NCBI GenBank assembly: GCA_022009855.1
Contig: CP091727.1
Location: forward strand, 5,019,233 to 5,083,232
Source of the DNA: Lentisphaeria bacterium
GTDB lineage: Bacteria; Verrucomicrobiota; Lentisphaeria; Victivallales; Victivallaceae
DNA: 64,000 bases
Direction of reading: 5' to 3'
The notes below the pieces were generated by a model that worked only from the letters and a program-made list of their open reading frames with translations, was not told the origin of the DNA and did no database searches. Position 1 is the stretch's first letter. The number at the start of each line of letters is the position of its first letter. This document shows, piece after piece, positions 47,301 to 56,808 of the stretch. The position numbers were made by a program, and so were the translations under genes.

Positions 47301-48094
47301 TCTCAAAGTGGTCCTGAAACTTTATTGCGACTCCTTGAAAGATGCGCTCGGCGATCGGATCGCGATTCTGGAGGAGACGATTTCCGCTTTGCAGACTGCG
47401 CTTCAGGAGCGGATGCAGACTTTGGAGAACCGTCTGACCTACTCCATGATGACGGATGAGGAACTGGCGAAGCTGGAGGAGGAAAAACAGGCCGCGGTCA
47501 ATTCGCTTGCCAATCAGATTGCCGGAGTTCAGCTTGCCGTTGAACAGGCGAGGAAAGAGGGGAAAGACACCTCCGCATTGGAGGAACAGCTTTCCGCGCT
47601 GACCTCCGAATACTATGCGGCGCAGAACGATCTTGAAAACATTCGCTATGTGATGGAACTGCGATCCACTTCGGAACTGGCTCTGCACCGCAAATGGATC
47701 AAGGAGCTGCAGGAACTGGTGGCGGCATTGCAGAACACCGTTGCCAAACAGGGCGAAACCATCGCACAGCAGGGGGAAGCGATCAACGGTCTCAAAGAGA
47801 CGGTTGCAAATCTGGAAAAGGCGTTGCGCGATGAACTTGCGAATCTGAAAGACGAACTCAAAGAGTATGTGGACGGCAATGTCGGCGAATTGAATGCGGA
47901 GATTGCCGATCTCCTCGGCCAGGTCGAAACACTGCGCGACAATGTCGTTACGCTGGCGACCAGTTCCTATTCCGGCTATCACTCCTCGACCACCGGGAAC
48001 GGGTATCAGTACAACTATTCCGGCACGAACAAGGATGAAATCAAAGACGACCGTGATCTCCGTACCAGCGACACCACGGCTCTGGATTTTTTAA
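44360..48094 (+). CDS. Giant exported coiled-coil protein with 80-residue tandem repeats, frameshifted
   Basis: About 1,245 residues. Signal peptide KFTLTGFLAGFLLSVGGVAF-A, then a beta-rich head (SVTVSGTAGTNPTYIVIPEE), a Thr/Gly linker (KASTTTTGVTIASAYIVVYG) and more than 900 residues of Ala/Glu/Leu heptads. A 240-bp unit is repeated three times (about 45717, 45957, 46197), each with SSLEEQMATMQA or a variant. The C-terminal tail is SGYHSSTTGNGYQYNYSG. Frame changes: a 4-A run near 44895, a 5-A run near 46455 and a 6-T run near 48086, after which TAA ends the gene just before the next ribosome binding site. Could be a surface adhesin or length-setting rod; unknown. Confidence 0.72.
45717..46436 (+). 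repeat. Three tandem 240-bp repeats in the coiled-coil gene
   Basis: Units begin near 45717, 45957 and 46197. Units 1 and 2 share CGAAATCGTCATTGGAGGA (45898 and 46139) and GATGGCGACCATGCAGGC; unit 3 is diverged. 80 residues is not a multiple of seven, so each unit must contain a heptad skip. Confidence 0.85.
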
Positions 48095-48115
48095 CTCAAT
48101 ATCAGGAGGGTTTAT

Positions 48116-48574
48116 ATGAAACAGCACAGAAGAATCCTTTCCGCGGTTCTGGCTGCGGGAATCGTTGTTGGTGCGGCCGGATGCAGCACCGTCGGCAACA
48201 TGGCGACCTCGGAACTGGTGGCGCCGGGACTTGCCATCGGCGGAGCCAGTCTCGGCGCGTTCGCGGCAAAAGACGAGTCCGACGGCACACGCCTTGCCGC
48301 AACTGCCGGAGGCGGTCTGATCGGCTGGCTGGCCGGGCTTTTCGTCACAAAGGGCGTTGATCAGGAGAAGAAAGACGAGTTCCGCACCGGTTATGAGCTT
48401 GGGCAATCCAACGCGACCAAATCTCTCTACTGGAATATCCAGGGACTGCATGAGGCGAAAAATCAGCCGGATTCACAGGTGATCTACTATCAGATCCCTG
48501 CCGACTATCCGGCGGATGGAGCAAACCGGACGCCCGGTTCCGTCATGCTTCCGGTCGTTACGGATCGGAGGTGA
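48116..48574 (+). CDS. Lipoprotein with glycine-zipper-like segment
   Basis: 152 residues, AGGAGGG upstream. Signal and lipobox ILSAVLAAGIVVGAAGC, Cys being the first mature residue. Then GLAIGGASLGAFAAKDE and LAATAGGGLIGWLAGLFV, glycine-zipper-like stretches. Outer-membrane lipoprotein, in the place where VirB7- or TrbH-like proteins can occur; specific family not recognised. Confidence 0.7.
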   Translation: MKQHRRILSAVLAAGIVVGAAGCSTVGNMATSELVAPGLAIGGASLGAFAAKDESDGTRLAATAGGGLIGWLAGLFVTKGVDQEKKDEFRTGYELGQSNATKSLYWNIQGLHEAKNQPDSQVIYYQIPADYPADGANRTPGSVMLPVVTDRR

Positions 48575-48576
48575 AT

Positions 48577-48981
48577 ATGAGCAGGAAAAAGAAATCTCAA
48601 ATGCAACAGGAACAAACTAAACGGAATCAGGAATCCCATGAGCAAAAACAAGAAAAGGAAAACACTCAAGCTCAATCGCAAATTTCGCCGGATGCGCCGG
48701 CGACAACCCGGCAGCGGGAATTGCTCCGGCTTGCTGTACAGCGGGAATGGCTTCATCCGAATCCCTTTGCCTGTGATCATGCGAAGTGGAAAAATCTTAC
48801 GGCCGGTGAGGCGGATCAACTTCTTGCCTCGCTCCCGCGGGAACGGCTCGGCATCCTCGAACGGGAACTGAATGAAGATCAGCGCAGAAGGGCTGAACAC
48901 GGCATCGCCCGTGCCATCGGACGCGGGCTTGAAGATGTCACAAGACAAATCGGGCATTCGATTGACGGAGGTATTTCATGA
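48577..48981 (+). CDS. Charged protein with a W-LT-A module
   Basis: 134 residues; ATG 48577 follows GGAGG. A Gln/Lys/Glu-rich leader (SRKKKSQMQQEQTKRNQES) leads to the module APATTRQRELLRLAVQREW ... KWKNLTAGEADQLLASL. C-terminus: GRGLEDVTRQIGHSIDGGIS, ending in TGA that overlaps the next ATG. Unknown function; no signal peptide, so cytosolic. Confidence 0.62.
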   Translation: MSRKKKSQMQQEQTKRNQESHEQKQEKENTQAQSQISPDAPATTRQRELLRLAVQREWLHPNPFACDHAKWKNLTAGEADQLLASLPRERLGILERELNEDQRRRAEHGIARAIGRGLEDVTRQIGHSIDGGIS

Positions 48982-49872
48982 AAAAAGACAGCAACATTCA
49001 TTCTTATCGGATTGTTGGCATTTCCGCTTAGCAGTTTTGCCGCGTATCCGGTGTTCGACGCGACAAACAATCTGCTGGCGACACTGCAGAAGACGATGGA
49101 CAGTGCCTTTCAGACGGTTCAGAAAGCGAATATGTCCACTCTGATTCAGCAGGGAAAAGAGGATTTTGCCGAACAGGTCAAAATTTACGAGGAATGCGTC
49201 AAGCAGTATGAGGAGTGTGTCAAAATCTACAAGCAGGCGATCCGGATGTATGACTGGATCGACACGAATGTCGGCAATGCCCGGAATCTGAAAACGTTTC
49301 TCTCCTGCGGCTTTTCCGATGTCAAGAATTTGCAGCAGATGTTCCTGCTGCTGAATACGATTCTGCGGCAGACGGCGACCTCGACCAACCGGAATTACAA
49401 TTCGACTTTGCTTCAGCAGGCCGAACGGATCATCGGCAATGATGTTCTGAAACAATCCGCCGACCGGGGGATTGAGATGCAGAACTATGCGCAGGCTTCG
49501 GAAAAACTTGCCGATAAAAGCGACGAAATCTCGCAGACCATGCTGACGAAACTTCGCACCAAGGATCAGGTGCTGGAATCCAAAGTCAGCTCCGGCACTG
49601 CCGACCTGATGCAGATTGCCCATGCGAATGAACAGGTGTCCGTATTCATCGCGGAAGAGTTGGCGCGCATGAATACGAACATCTCCTCCATCAACCGGAC
49701 GGCTGCCAAGCAGTTGGAAATCCACGGCCAGGATGAGATGAATCAGGCGCAGGAAGCCGCCGCATACGATCTGCTGGAAAAAGAGGCCATTGAGCGCGGA
49801 AGCAGTTACACGAATCAGAAAAATTCGTGGGACCGTATCAACTCAGTATTCGACAACTGCCGGGTGTTCTAA
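48978..49872 (+). CDS. VirB5/TrbJ-like exported protein, one frameshift
   Basis: Starts at the ATGA overlap 48978. With one A fewer in the 6-A run right after the start the signal peptide reads MKKTATFILIGLLAFPLSSF-A, followed by AYPVFDATNNLLATLQKTM; without that correction the signal peptide is lost. The mature part is helical (KIYEECVKQYEECVKIYKQ, AEELARMNTNISSINRTAAK), as in VirB5/TrbJ minor pilins. About 297 residues. Position before VirB6 agrees. Confidence 0.75.
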
Positions 49873-51009
49873 ATGATACTTGCAACGACAGTCAATACAA
49901 GCATCCGGATCGGGAATACGGCGGTCAATCTGACCTCATCCGCGAATGTCCAGCAATTGATCGCAACGGCGATGTCGAGCATCCATTACTTTGCGCTGAC
50001 CGTATCGCTGTGCATTTTCCTGCTGGCGATTGTGCGAAATTACACGCAGTTCGGGGAGCATGTCGGAGTCCGGTTCATCGGTTCGCTGCTGGTGGCGCTG
50101 GTCATGATTTTTTCCTTCCCGAAGATTTGCGACGCGGTGCAGAATGCCACGTATTCCTACTCGCAAGGTACGTCCACGACGATGGAAAATATGTTCTGCT
50201 GGCTGACGGAACAGAAGCCGAACGCCGGCAAAGATCCGTCAGACAAGCAAAGTCTGGCGCAGAAAATCGCCCATTTTCCGGAAAGTATGCTGCATGCGGT
50301 TCAGGCGGCGATGTGCAATATTTTCTACGTCAACGGCATTTTTCTCGGCAAGATCATCCGGGACATCGTGTATTTCATCTTCAAATGTCTTTATAACGGG
50401 TCTCTCTGCCTGACGCCGATTTTCTTTGCGGCGATGCTGATTCCGGAAACGAAACACATCGGTGTCAACTTCATTGTAACGACGGTCGGCATCGCCCTGA
50501 TGCCGCTCTGTTTCCTGTTCGGGGATTTGTGCAATATCTGGCTGGCGGAACACATGTGGAATGTGCTCGGGCTCGGCAGCAACGGAACGTTCTGGACGCT
50601 TGCCAGAAGCGGTCAGGCGTTGTCCGCTCCGGTCGGCACGGTTCTCGGCTACATCGGATTCGGCATCGCCTATGCGCTGATCGCCGGAGTCGTGTATGTG
50701 GTTCTGCCGTTTCTCTACATGAAGTTGTTCCGCACCGGCAGTCCCGGTTCGCCGGTCGGTCTGATGGCAACGGCAGTCGGAAAGGCAGTCAATGCCGCTG
50801 TTGTCGGCGGAAGCATGCTTGCCACGGCAGGGACTGCCGCGCCTGCCGCCGGAGCTGTGACGGGAGGAAGTTCTGCCGCCACCGGAGCCGCCAATGCCGC
50901 CAAGAGCGCAGCAAAGGCGACGCAGAGCGGAAGCGGCAGTGCGGCCAAAGGGCTGAACAAAGCCGCGCAGGAAATCGACGATGCCGCCAACGCATCGCCG
51001 GGAAAGTGA
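49873..51009 (+). CDS. VirB6/TrbL-like polytopic membrane protein
   Basis: 378 residues, no interruption. Membrane helices include IHYFALTVSLCIFLLAIV, VRFIGSLLVALVMIFSF, SLCLTPIFFAAMLIPE, IVTTVGIALMPLCFLFGD and IGFGIAYALIAGVVYVV. The C-terminal 80 residues are an Ala/Gly/Ser-rich tail (GAANAAKSAAKATQSGSGS), as in TrbL proteins. Central inner-membrane channel component of the T4SS. No clear ribosome binding site; the gene starts right after the VirB5 stop. Confidence 0.85.
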   Translation: MILATTVNTSIRIGNTAVNLTSSANVQQLIATAMSSIHYFALTVSLCIFLLAIVRNYTQFGEHVGVRFIGSLLVALVMIFSFPKICDAVQNATYSYSQGTSTTMENMFCWLTEQKPNAGKDPSDKQSLAQKIAHFPESMLHAVQAAMCNIFYVNGIFLGKIIRDIVYFIFKCLYNGSLCLTPIFFAAMLIPETKHIGVNFIVTTVGIALMPLCFLFGDLCNIWLAEHMWNVLGLGSNGTFWTLARSGQALSAPVGTVLGYIGFGIAYALIAGVVYVVLPFLYMKLFRTGSPGSPVGLMATAVGKAVNAAVVGGSMLATAGTAAPAAGAVTGGSSAATGAANAAKSAAKATQSGSGSAAKGLNKAAQEIDDAANASPGK

Positions 51010-51016
51010 GAGAGCT

Positions 51017-51733
51017 ATGAGTAATCATGAACGATCTAAATTCAACTCCGGGCATGGGGTTCATCAACACACCCCCAATAACCCGAATTCCCATGTCCGG
51101 AGTTCTTTTTCATCTCCGCAGAAACAGGTCATCCGGGAACAGCGCAGCGTGATTCGCTGGAGTCTGCTGCATATCGCGACGGCGGTCTGCCTGATTGTCG
51201 GCATTTACTATGGTCGTGAATATATGCGGATGCCGGATCGCGTCATCGTGGTGGATGAGGCGGGAAGCATCTATCGCGGAAGCAGTGAAAACGTGCTCTG
51301 CAAAGAGACGGCGGAGAATATCGCCCGGCGCTGCGCGTTTGCGTTTCTCGACCGGAGTTTTGAACACGATCACCGGCAGCTTTGCGAAGCCCTGTTCGGA
51401 CGTTCCGCGCAGAAGTCGTTAAGCGACATCATCCGGAAAAGTAAAGACGAATTCACGGAACAGAAGATCCGGCAGCTTCCGGAAATCCGGAAAGTGGAAC
51501 TGCTGCCGTTGAGCGATGCGCCGGGACAATGCCTCGCATTCGTTTACGGGACGCTTCACCGGACGGGCGTCTACATGAAAATCCCGTATTCGCAGAAGTT
51601 GAAATTCACGCTCGGACTGCGGCTGGTCCGTTCGCCGGATGAGAAGGCGTTCCCATTGCGGGTTCTGCGCATGACCTACGAGGAGAAATCCATTTTCGAC
51701 AATAAAACAACCGGAGAGGATGGTGCGAAATGA
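51017..51733 (+). CDS. VirB8-like protein, first copy
   Basis: 238 residues. Disordered cytosolic leader, one membrane helix (SLLHIATAVCLIVGIYY near 52-68), then a periplasmic NTF2-like domain (RVIVVDEAGSIYRGSSEN ... KSLSDIIRKSKDEFTEQ). Layout is that of VirB8. Its TGA overlaps the start of a second, similarly built protein. Assembly factor of the inner-membrane complex. Confidence 0.7.
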   Translation: MSNHERSKFNSGHGVHQHTPNNPNSHVRSSFSSPQKQVIREQRSVIRWSLLHIATAVCLIVGIYYGREYMRMPDRVIVVDEAGSIYRGSSENVLCKETAENIARRCAFAFLDRSFEHDHRQLCEALFGRSAQKSLSDIIRKSKDEFTEQKIRQLPEIRKVELLPLSDAPGQCLAFVYGTLHRTGVYMKIPYSQKLKFTLGLRLVRSPDEKAFPLRVLRMTYEEKSIFDNKTTGEDGAK

Positions 51734-52320
51734 CTTACAAAGGCATCCATGAAATCTTGAAAAAAGCGTTTGTGATCTATGTGCCGCTCTCGCTGCTGAC
51801 GCCGCTTCTGATGTATCAGTGGCGGGACAACAACCGTCTGATTCTGATGGATCGGGCGAACAGTTATCATATCACGGAGTATACCTCCGATCAGCAGCTC
51901 CGGCAACTCTATGAGTATCAGATCAAACAGGCGGTTTTCGCTTTTCTGATGCGCAATCCGAACGGCTTCGACAATCGGGAACTGCTGGATGCGATGTTCG
52001 TCGGAACAGCCGGACAGGAAGCGCAGAAGCAGTTTGCATCGGAAGCGGCGCAGTTCAAACAATATAAAATGCACCAGAAGCCGGAAGTGCTGAACATCCG
52101 GATTTTGCGGGCGGACCGCCGCAGATCGTTTGCGCGGGTGAGCGGACAGTTGATTCGCTACTATGTCACGCCGCACAACGAGCAGCGGACCTTTACATTG
52201 GAGTTTGAGCTGAATCTGGAACTTCAGGTCAACTACGATACCGCCAACGGCAGCCGCTATCCGTTCATCATCACCAATATGAAATATTCACAACTGGAAC
52301 ATCAGGAGACTCAGAAATGA
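51730..52320 (+). CDS. VirB8-like protein, second copy
   Basis: 196 residues, coupled by ATGA to the first copy. One N-terminal membrane helix (AFVIYVPLSLLTPLLMY), then a domain with the same order of elements as the first copy: LILMDRANSYHITEYTSD, REELL-like helix RELLDAMFVGTAGQEAQ, and VLNIRILRADRRRSFARVSG. The two differ strongly in residues. Its end overlaps the VirB9-like start. They may form a heteromer. Confidence 0.65.
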   Translation: MTYKGIHEILKKAFVIYVPLSLLTPLLMYQWRDNNRLILMDRANSYHITEYTSDQQLRQLYEYQIKQAVFAFLMRNPNGFDNRELLDAMFVGTAGQEAQKQFASEAAQFKQYKMHQKPEVLNIRILRADRRRSFARVSGQLIRYYVTPHNEQRTFTLEFELNLELQVNYDTANGSRYPFIITNMKYSQLEHQETQK

Positions 52321-53753
52321 AGCTGTTATCATTACTTTCTCTCGCATTTTTCGCTGTCATTGCAGTGATGGCGAATGAACCGACGCCGGAGGAGGTCCGG
52401 CTGCAGAATCAATATATCGAATACCGGTTGATGCAGGGAGAAATTTACCGCATCTGCGTCAAGATGAACGACGGCGTGACCACAATTCAGTTTCCGTCCG
52501 GAATTTCGGAAATCGCCGGAAAGAATATCAGCGTTGACGGCAAGGGAACCGATTTTCAGATCGCGGCGCAGCCCGGTTCCTATTATTTCAACGTTTCCGC
52601 GTTGAAACCGGGCGTTTCCACGACGCTGACTGTCACTTACAACCGTCAGCTTTACATTCTTTATCTGATCCAGTCGGACAAGGAGGCGTATGCTTCGGTG
52701 GTGTTCGGCAAAAGTTCCGGCAGGCGGAATTTTACGGAAAATGTCGTTTCCAGCACGCCGAAAGTGACTCCCGCAAGGCTGGTTTCCCTGATCGACATGG
52801 CAAAAAAGTATGACGTATTGAAAGAGACTTATCCGGATTCACTCGCAGGCGTGGAGCGGGTGCTTTTCAGAAACCGTTACCGCTGCGGGAAATATGACAT
52901 TCATCTTGATGAAGCGATCCGGTTCGAGGAAGAGGATACGGTCATTTTCAAGTTGCGCCTGACCAATCTGACGGAGAATGAGATCAAATATGACAAACAC
53001 TCCTTTTCCGCTCATGCGGGAGACGGCATCTATTATATGAGCGTTTCCGACGCGTCCGGGATCATGCCGCCGAAGTCGGAAACATACGCCTGGTTCGGCA
53101 TTACCTCCACTCCGCGCGGCGGTCGCAACAATCTCAAGGCCGACAACGACTGGCTGATTGCCCTGACCACGCAGGAAATGCACCTTGAAAATATTCAATC
53201 CGTCAAAAATGAACTCAAGGAAAAAGAGCGCGTTGAAGCGGAAAAGGAGGCATTGCGGAAAGAACAGGCGGAAGAGGCCGAGAAAAAGATTCAGACTGCG
53301 GAACAGCTGATGAAGGAGCTGAAACGGCAGCAGGAGGAGTTCGCCCGCCTGAAAGCGGAAATGGAACGCTCCTTTACAGAAAATCGGCGAAAGCTGGAGG
53401 CGGAAAAAGAGGAGACGACACAAAAACTCCAGAATGCCGTTCAGCTTGAAGAAGATGCCAGAGAAAAGGCAAAGCAGATGCTTGAGACTGCCGATCAGCG
53501 TCTGAAAGCGGAGATCAAGGCCGCTGACCTGATTCGTCGGGAACTTGATAAAGAGATTGAGGAACGGAAAGCTCAGAAAGCCGATCTTGAACGGGAAATA
53601 CAGGAAAAATCGGTTCAGGAAGCGCGGGATGCCACGGTTTCTGCCCTTGAGTCCATGCGGAAGCAGACGCAGGAGAACGTCCGGGCAGTTCAGCAGCGAA
53701 CAGAGGATACGGTCCGCAGATGGAAGCCGTCTGACGGCAACGGAGGAAAATAA
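52317..53753 (+). CDS. VirB9/TrbG-like protein with long coiled-coil extension
   Basis: 478 residues. Signal peptide KLLSLLSLAFFAVIAVMA-N; N-terminal beta-rich region (MNDGVTTIQFPSGISEIAG, the VirB9 signature of a phage-like beta domain), central domain RLTNLTENEIKYDKHSFS, then from about 300 a charged coiled coil (KEKERVEAEKEALRKEQAEE) that ordinary VirB9 lacks. Frame intact. Part of the outer-membrane core with VirB7 and VirB10. Confidence 0.75.
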   Translation: MKLLSLLSLAFFAVIAVMANEPTPEEVRLQNQYIEYRLMQGEIYRICVKMNDGVTTIQFPSGISEIAGKNISVDGKGTDFQIAAQPGSYYFNVSALKPGVSTTLTVTYNRQLYILYLIQSDKEAYASVVFGKSSGRRNFTENVVSSTPKVTPARLVSLIDMAKKYDVLKETYPDSLAGVERVLFRNRYRCGKYDIHLDEAIRFEEEDTVIFKLRLTNLTENEIKYDKHSFSAHAGDGIYYMSVSDASGIMPPKSETYAWFGITSTPRGGRNNLKADNDWLIALTTQEMHLENIQSVKNELKEKERVEAEKEALRKEQAEEAEKKIQTAEQLMKELKRQQEEFARLKAEMERSFTENRRKLEAEKEETTQKLQNAVQLEEDAREKAKQMLETADQRLKAEIKAADLIRRELDKEIEERKAQKADLEREIQEKSVQEARDATVSALESMRKQTQENVRAVQQRTEDTVRRWKPSDGNGGK

Positions 53754-53755
53754 CC

Positions 53756-55066
53756 ATGACCGGCACTGAACTCGTCAACATCATCAAATCGCCGACATCA
53801 AAAATCGTGATGTTCGGCACACTGTTGATAACCGGCGCTCTGATTCTGGTTCCGATGCTGAACCGGAACGAAGATCCGAATTCCATCGTTCAGGAAACGG
53901 AACTCCGACAGGAAGAAAAGGCGCCGCTGGACATCGGCAGTGATATTCCCCGTTTCAAACTGGATCGGGATTCGGATTCCGGAGCCGCGGCTGAAACGCC
54001 GCCTCCGGTCATCGGCGACAGCCGCTCGTCCCAAACCTGCCTTGCCGAAAGGCAGCGGAAACACCGCAAGAGAAAATGCCCGTCAAAAACTTGCGGAACG
54101 CAGCGAACGGATACCGCGTGAACGTGATCTGGCCTCAATGCTCGGCATCAAAAAGGATTCGCAGGCGAATGCGCGAGGCAACAGCTTTCAATCGCGGATT
54201 TTCGTTCTCAGCGCCGCGCAGGGAACCACCGAGGCAAAAGACGATACGTTCCTCTCTTCCCGCTATGCTCCGTTCGGGCGGCTGCTGGACTGCAAGCTCG
54301 TAAATACTTTGGAGTCCAACGTCGATGGCACTCCGCTGATCGCCATTGTCATCAAGGATCTCTGGTGGACCAATGCGCAGGGAGAGCGCAAGCTGATCAT
54401 TCCCGCCGGAACGGAAGTTCACGGCAAGATGGGCTCATGCGTCCGCAACCGGATGATGAGCGACGGCAATTTCATATTGGTCTGGCAGATCACCTCCGGT
54501 CAGGTCGGCATGGAACTCCAGCTTCAGGGGCGGGTGCTGGAGAAGTCGAATCAGGCGGGCGACAAGAGCAAAGCCACCATTACCGATATGGCGGCGGGGA
54601 TTCCCGGCCGCGTGATGGGAAACCCAATCTGAACGAGATGCTCCAATACACGATGGCGTTCGCCCGCGGACTTTCAGAAGGTTTTGAGACGACCAGGACC
54701 TTTGACAACGGTTCAACCATTGTTACCGAAAACGACGGCTCCACGAAGAATGCGCTCGCCAAAGCGTTCGAGAGTCTTTCCAACGTCGCATTGGAAAACA
54801 TCACGGACAAAATCTCGAAAGAGTCGTATTACATCCGCGTGCCCGCCGGAACGGAATTTTATCTCTATATTGAGCAGGTGACGGATGTGGAAAAAGCCGC
54901 GATTGCGGACACCGTGCTGAACAATCTCGAACAGGTCAAACTTGCCCGGGAACAGAAAAACAGCTCCGCCGCCGACGCTTCGGTTGAACGCGCTTCGCAG
55001 CTTCACGACGCGCTCGGCGGAGTTTTTCCGAAATCACTCCAAAAAGAATTGAAAGGGATACGTTGA
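53756..55066 (+). CDS. VirB10/TrbI-like protein, two frameshifts
   Basis: About 436 residues. Membrane helix KIVMFGTLLITGALILVPML near the N-terminus, Pro-rich periplasmic linker, then the TrbI/VirB10 beta-barrel: ILAQ-like start FVLSAAQGTTEAKDDTF, DGTPLIAIVIKDLWWTNA, ERKLIIPAGTEVHGKMGS, and the end VPAGTEFYLYIEQ. Frame changes lie between about 54015 and 54090 and at an AAA run near 54624 (4 A expected). Spans inner and outer membrane and senses ATP use. Confidence 0.88.
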
Positions 55067-55067
55067 A

Positions 55068-55673
55068 ATGAAACAGAACATGATCGCACTTCTCGCCGGA
55101 CTCTCCGCTGCCGCTCTGGTCGGCTGCCAGTCGAAACCGGAAACGCCTGAACCGAAGGAATACACCTCCGTGCCGCTCTATATGGCGGGGCAGGAAATTC
55201 CCGGAGATTCGCAGGAAAAGTATTTGACCAACGCCTCAGTCAAAATGTATTCGGTCGGCCGTCTGGTCGATCCCGGTTCCGGCACCATGCGCGAAGCCGG
55301 AACGGTCTACCGGATTGAAACTGCGCCGAAGTGGAATCTGATTCCGCAGCATGACGCCAATCCGGAGAGTTTCGCCAGACGGAAATTGCAGGAACAGTAT
55401 GCGGATTCGATGCTCGGTCAGATGAACCGTTCGCTTTCCGAAACGCGGGAGGTCAAACATGGGCTTGACACACTTCAGAGGAATATGTCGGAAATCGACC
55501 GCAGGCATCAGGCATTGGCAGAGGAAAACCTTCTGCTGAAAAAAGAACTCAAAAAGCAGAATGAGAATACGGTCAGTCTGCTGAACGGAATCAAGAAAAT
55601 GCAGAAATACATCGAATTGCTGGAACAGCGTCTCAACGACCGCAATACCATGAACTTCGGAGGACAGAAATGA
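55068..55673 (+). CDS. Lipoprotein with C-terminal coiled coil
   Basis: 201 residues. Lipobox LSAAALVGC at Cys 20. Middle part LTNASVKMYSVGRLVDPGSG; then a coiled coil (LAEENLLLKKELKKQNENT). Its position after VirB10 suggests a VirB7- or TrbH-like role, but the sequence is not recognised. Stop overlaps the next ATG. Confidence 0.65.
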   Translation: MKQNMIALLAGLSAAALVGCQSKPETPEPKEYTSVPLYMAGQEIPGDSQEKYLTNASVKMYSVGRLVDPGSGTMREAGTVYRIETAPKWNLIPQHDANPESFARRKLQEQYADSMLGQMNRSLSETREVKHGLDTLQRNMSEIDRRHQALAEENLLLKKELKKQNENTVSLLNGIKKMQKYIELLEQRLNDRNTMNFGGQK

Positions 55674-55960
55674 AACAGCGGATTGCTTTTGCCCTGATCG
55701 TAATCGCCTTTGCCATGAGCGGAGCATTGCATTACAGGGAATACCGGAAGTCTCAGGAATTTTCCGACACGTTTCGTATTCAGGCGGAAATCGAGTTCAA
55801 ACGCACGTCCCTGATGGTCGTTTATCAGGAGGTGCTGCAAAGCGTGGTAAAAGAACTCGACGCGATGAAACATGGCAGAATCGAAGCGGAAAGTCAGGAA
55901 CTTTCCAGGCTGCTTGATTCTCTCCCGGATGAAATCGAACTTCAGGAGGCACAGCCATGA
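55670..55960 (+). CDS. Small single-pass membrane protein
   Basis: 96 residues; helix RIAFALIVIAFAMSGALHY at the N-terminus, then a helical soluble part (LQSVVKELDAMKHGRIEAES). ATGA overlaps on both sides show strict coupling. Similar in size to TrbK-like or entry-exclusion proteins, but no motif identifies it. Confidence 0.55.
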   Translation: MKQRIAFALIVIAFAMSGALHYREYRKSQEFSDTFRIQAEIEFKRTSLMVVYQEVLQSVVKELDAMKHGRIEAESQELSRLLDSLPDEIELQEAQP

Positions 55961-56806
55961 GACGGATGCTGATTTTTATTGCCGGCACCAAAGGTGGCGT
56001 GGGAAAATCCTTTGCCTCCGCGATGCTGGCGGGGGCGGCTGAGGATCTCGGACTTTCTCTGACCGTTTATGATACGGACAATGAGAACCGGACGCTCGCC
56101 ACGCTGATGAAAGAGCATTGCAGATTTCTGGATGAACAGAAAGAAACGTATCCTTTGGATGAGGTCATCAACAGCCTTTATGAATCATCGCCCGTGACCG
56201 TCACCATTGTGGACATGAAAGCCGGAACCAGCCGTTCGACGCAGGAATGGTTCTCGTCGGTTCCGTGGGATGCCCTGCGAAAAATTGATGTGGATGTTTA
56301 CGTGGCAGGCTGTGTGACTTCCGATCCGGATTCCGTCAGGACGTTCGGACCGTGGCTGGAATATTTCCATAACATTGATTTCCCGGTGCATTATCTGCTC
56401 ATCAAAAACGCGAAGGACGGAGACAACTTTTTTTGTCTGCGACTCCCTGCTGGAACCGGGAATGCGGGAAATGGAATTGGATTACAGCGTCTTTTTCATA
56501 TCACCGATTGAACAGGAATACATCGGCAAGCTCAATAACAATGACATTCTTCTGCGGGATTATCTGCATGGCAAAGGACCGAAAACACTTCTGCCGACCA
56601 TCATGCAGAAATCGCGCCTGCGAAACCATTATTTCGCAATCACCGATCAGTTTATTGAGTTTTTCGCTTCCAGAATGGAGGCAAATGACCGGAATGAATC
56701 CCGTCAGAAAATTCTGACATCCGTACAAAAACGGATTGCGCTCCGTTCGGGAGCACAACCCGATGAACACGAAAAAGAAGAAACAACAAAATCGAAAGGG
56801 AACTGA
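55957..56806 (+). CDS. ParA/MinD-type ATPase, one frameshift
   Basis: About 282 residues. Deviant Walker A: FIAGTKGGVGKSFASAML; then VYDTDNENRTLATLMKEH and VTIVDMKAGTSRSTQEWF (Walker B region). A 7-T run near 56429-56435 (6 expected) joins KDGDNFFVCDSLLEPGM. C-terminus ends in a Lys/Glu tail. In conjugative elements such ATPases move or position DNA or the transfer machine. No ParB partner lies beside it; the protein at 12703 is the nearest candidate. Confidence 0.82.
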
Positions 56807-56808
56807 AG

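Noticed and set aside
46414..47982. 522-residue open frame on the minus strand
   Set aside because: Antisense shadow of the coiled-coil gene; the biased heptad codons keep the opposite strand open. No ribosome binding site and no recognisable domain.
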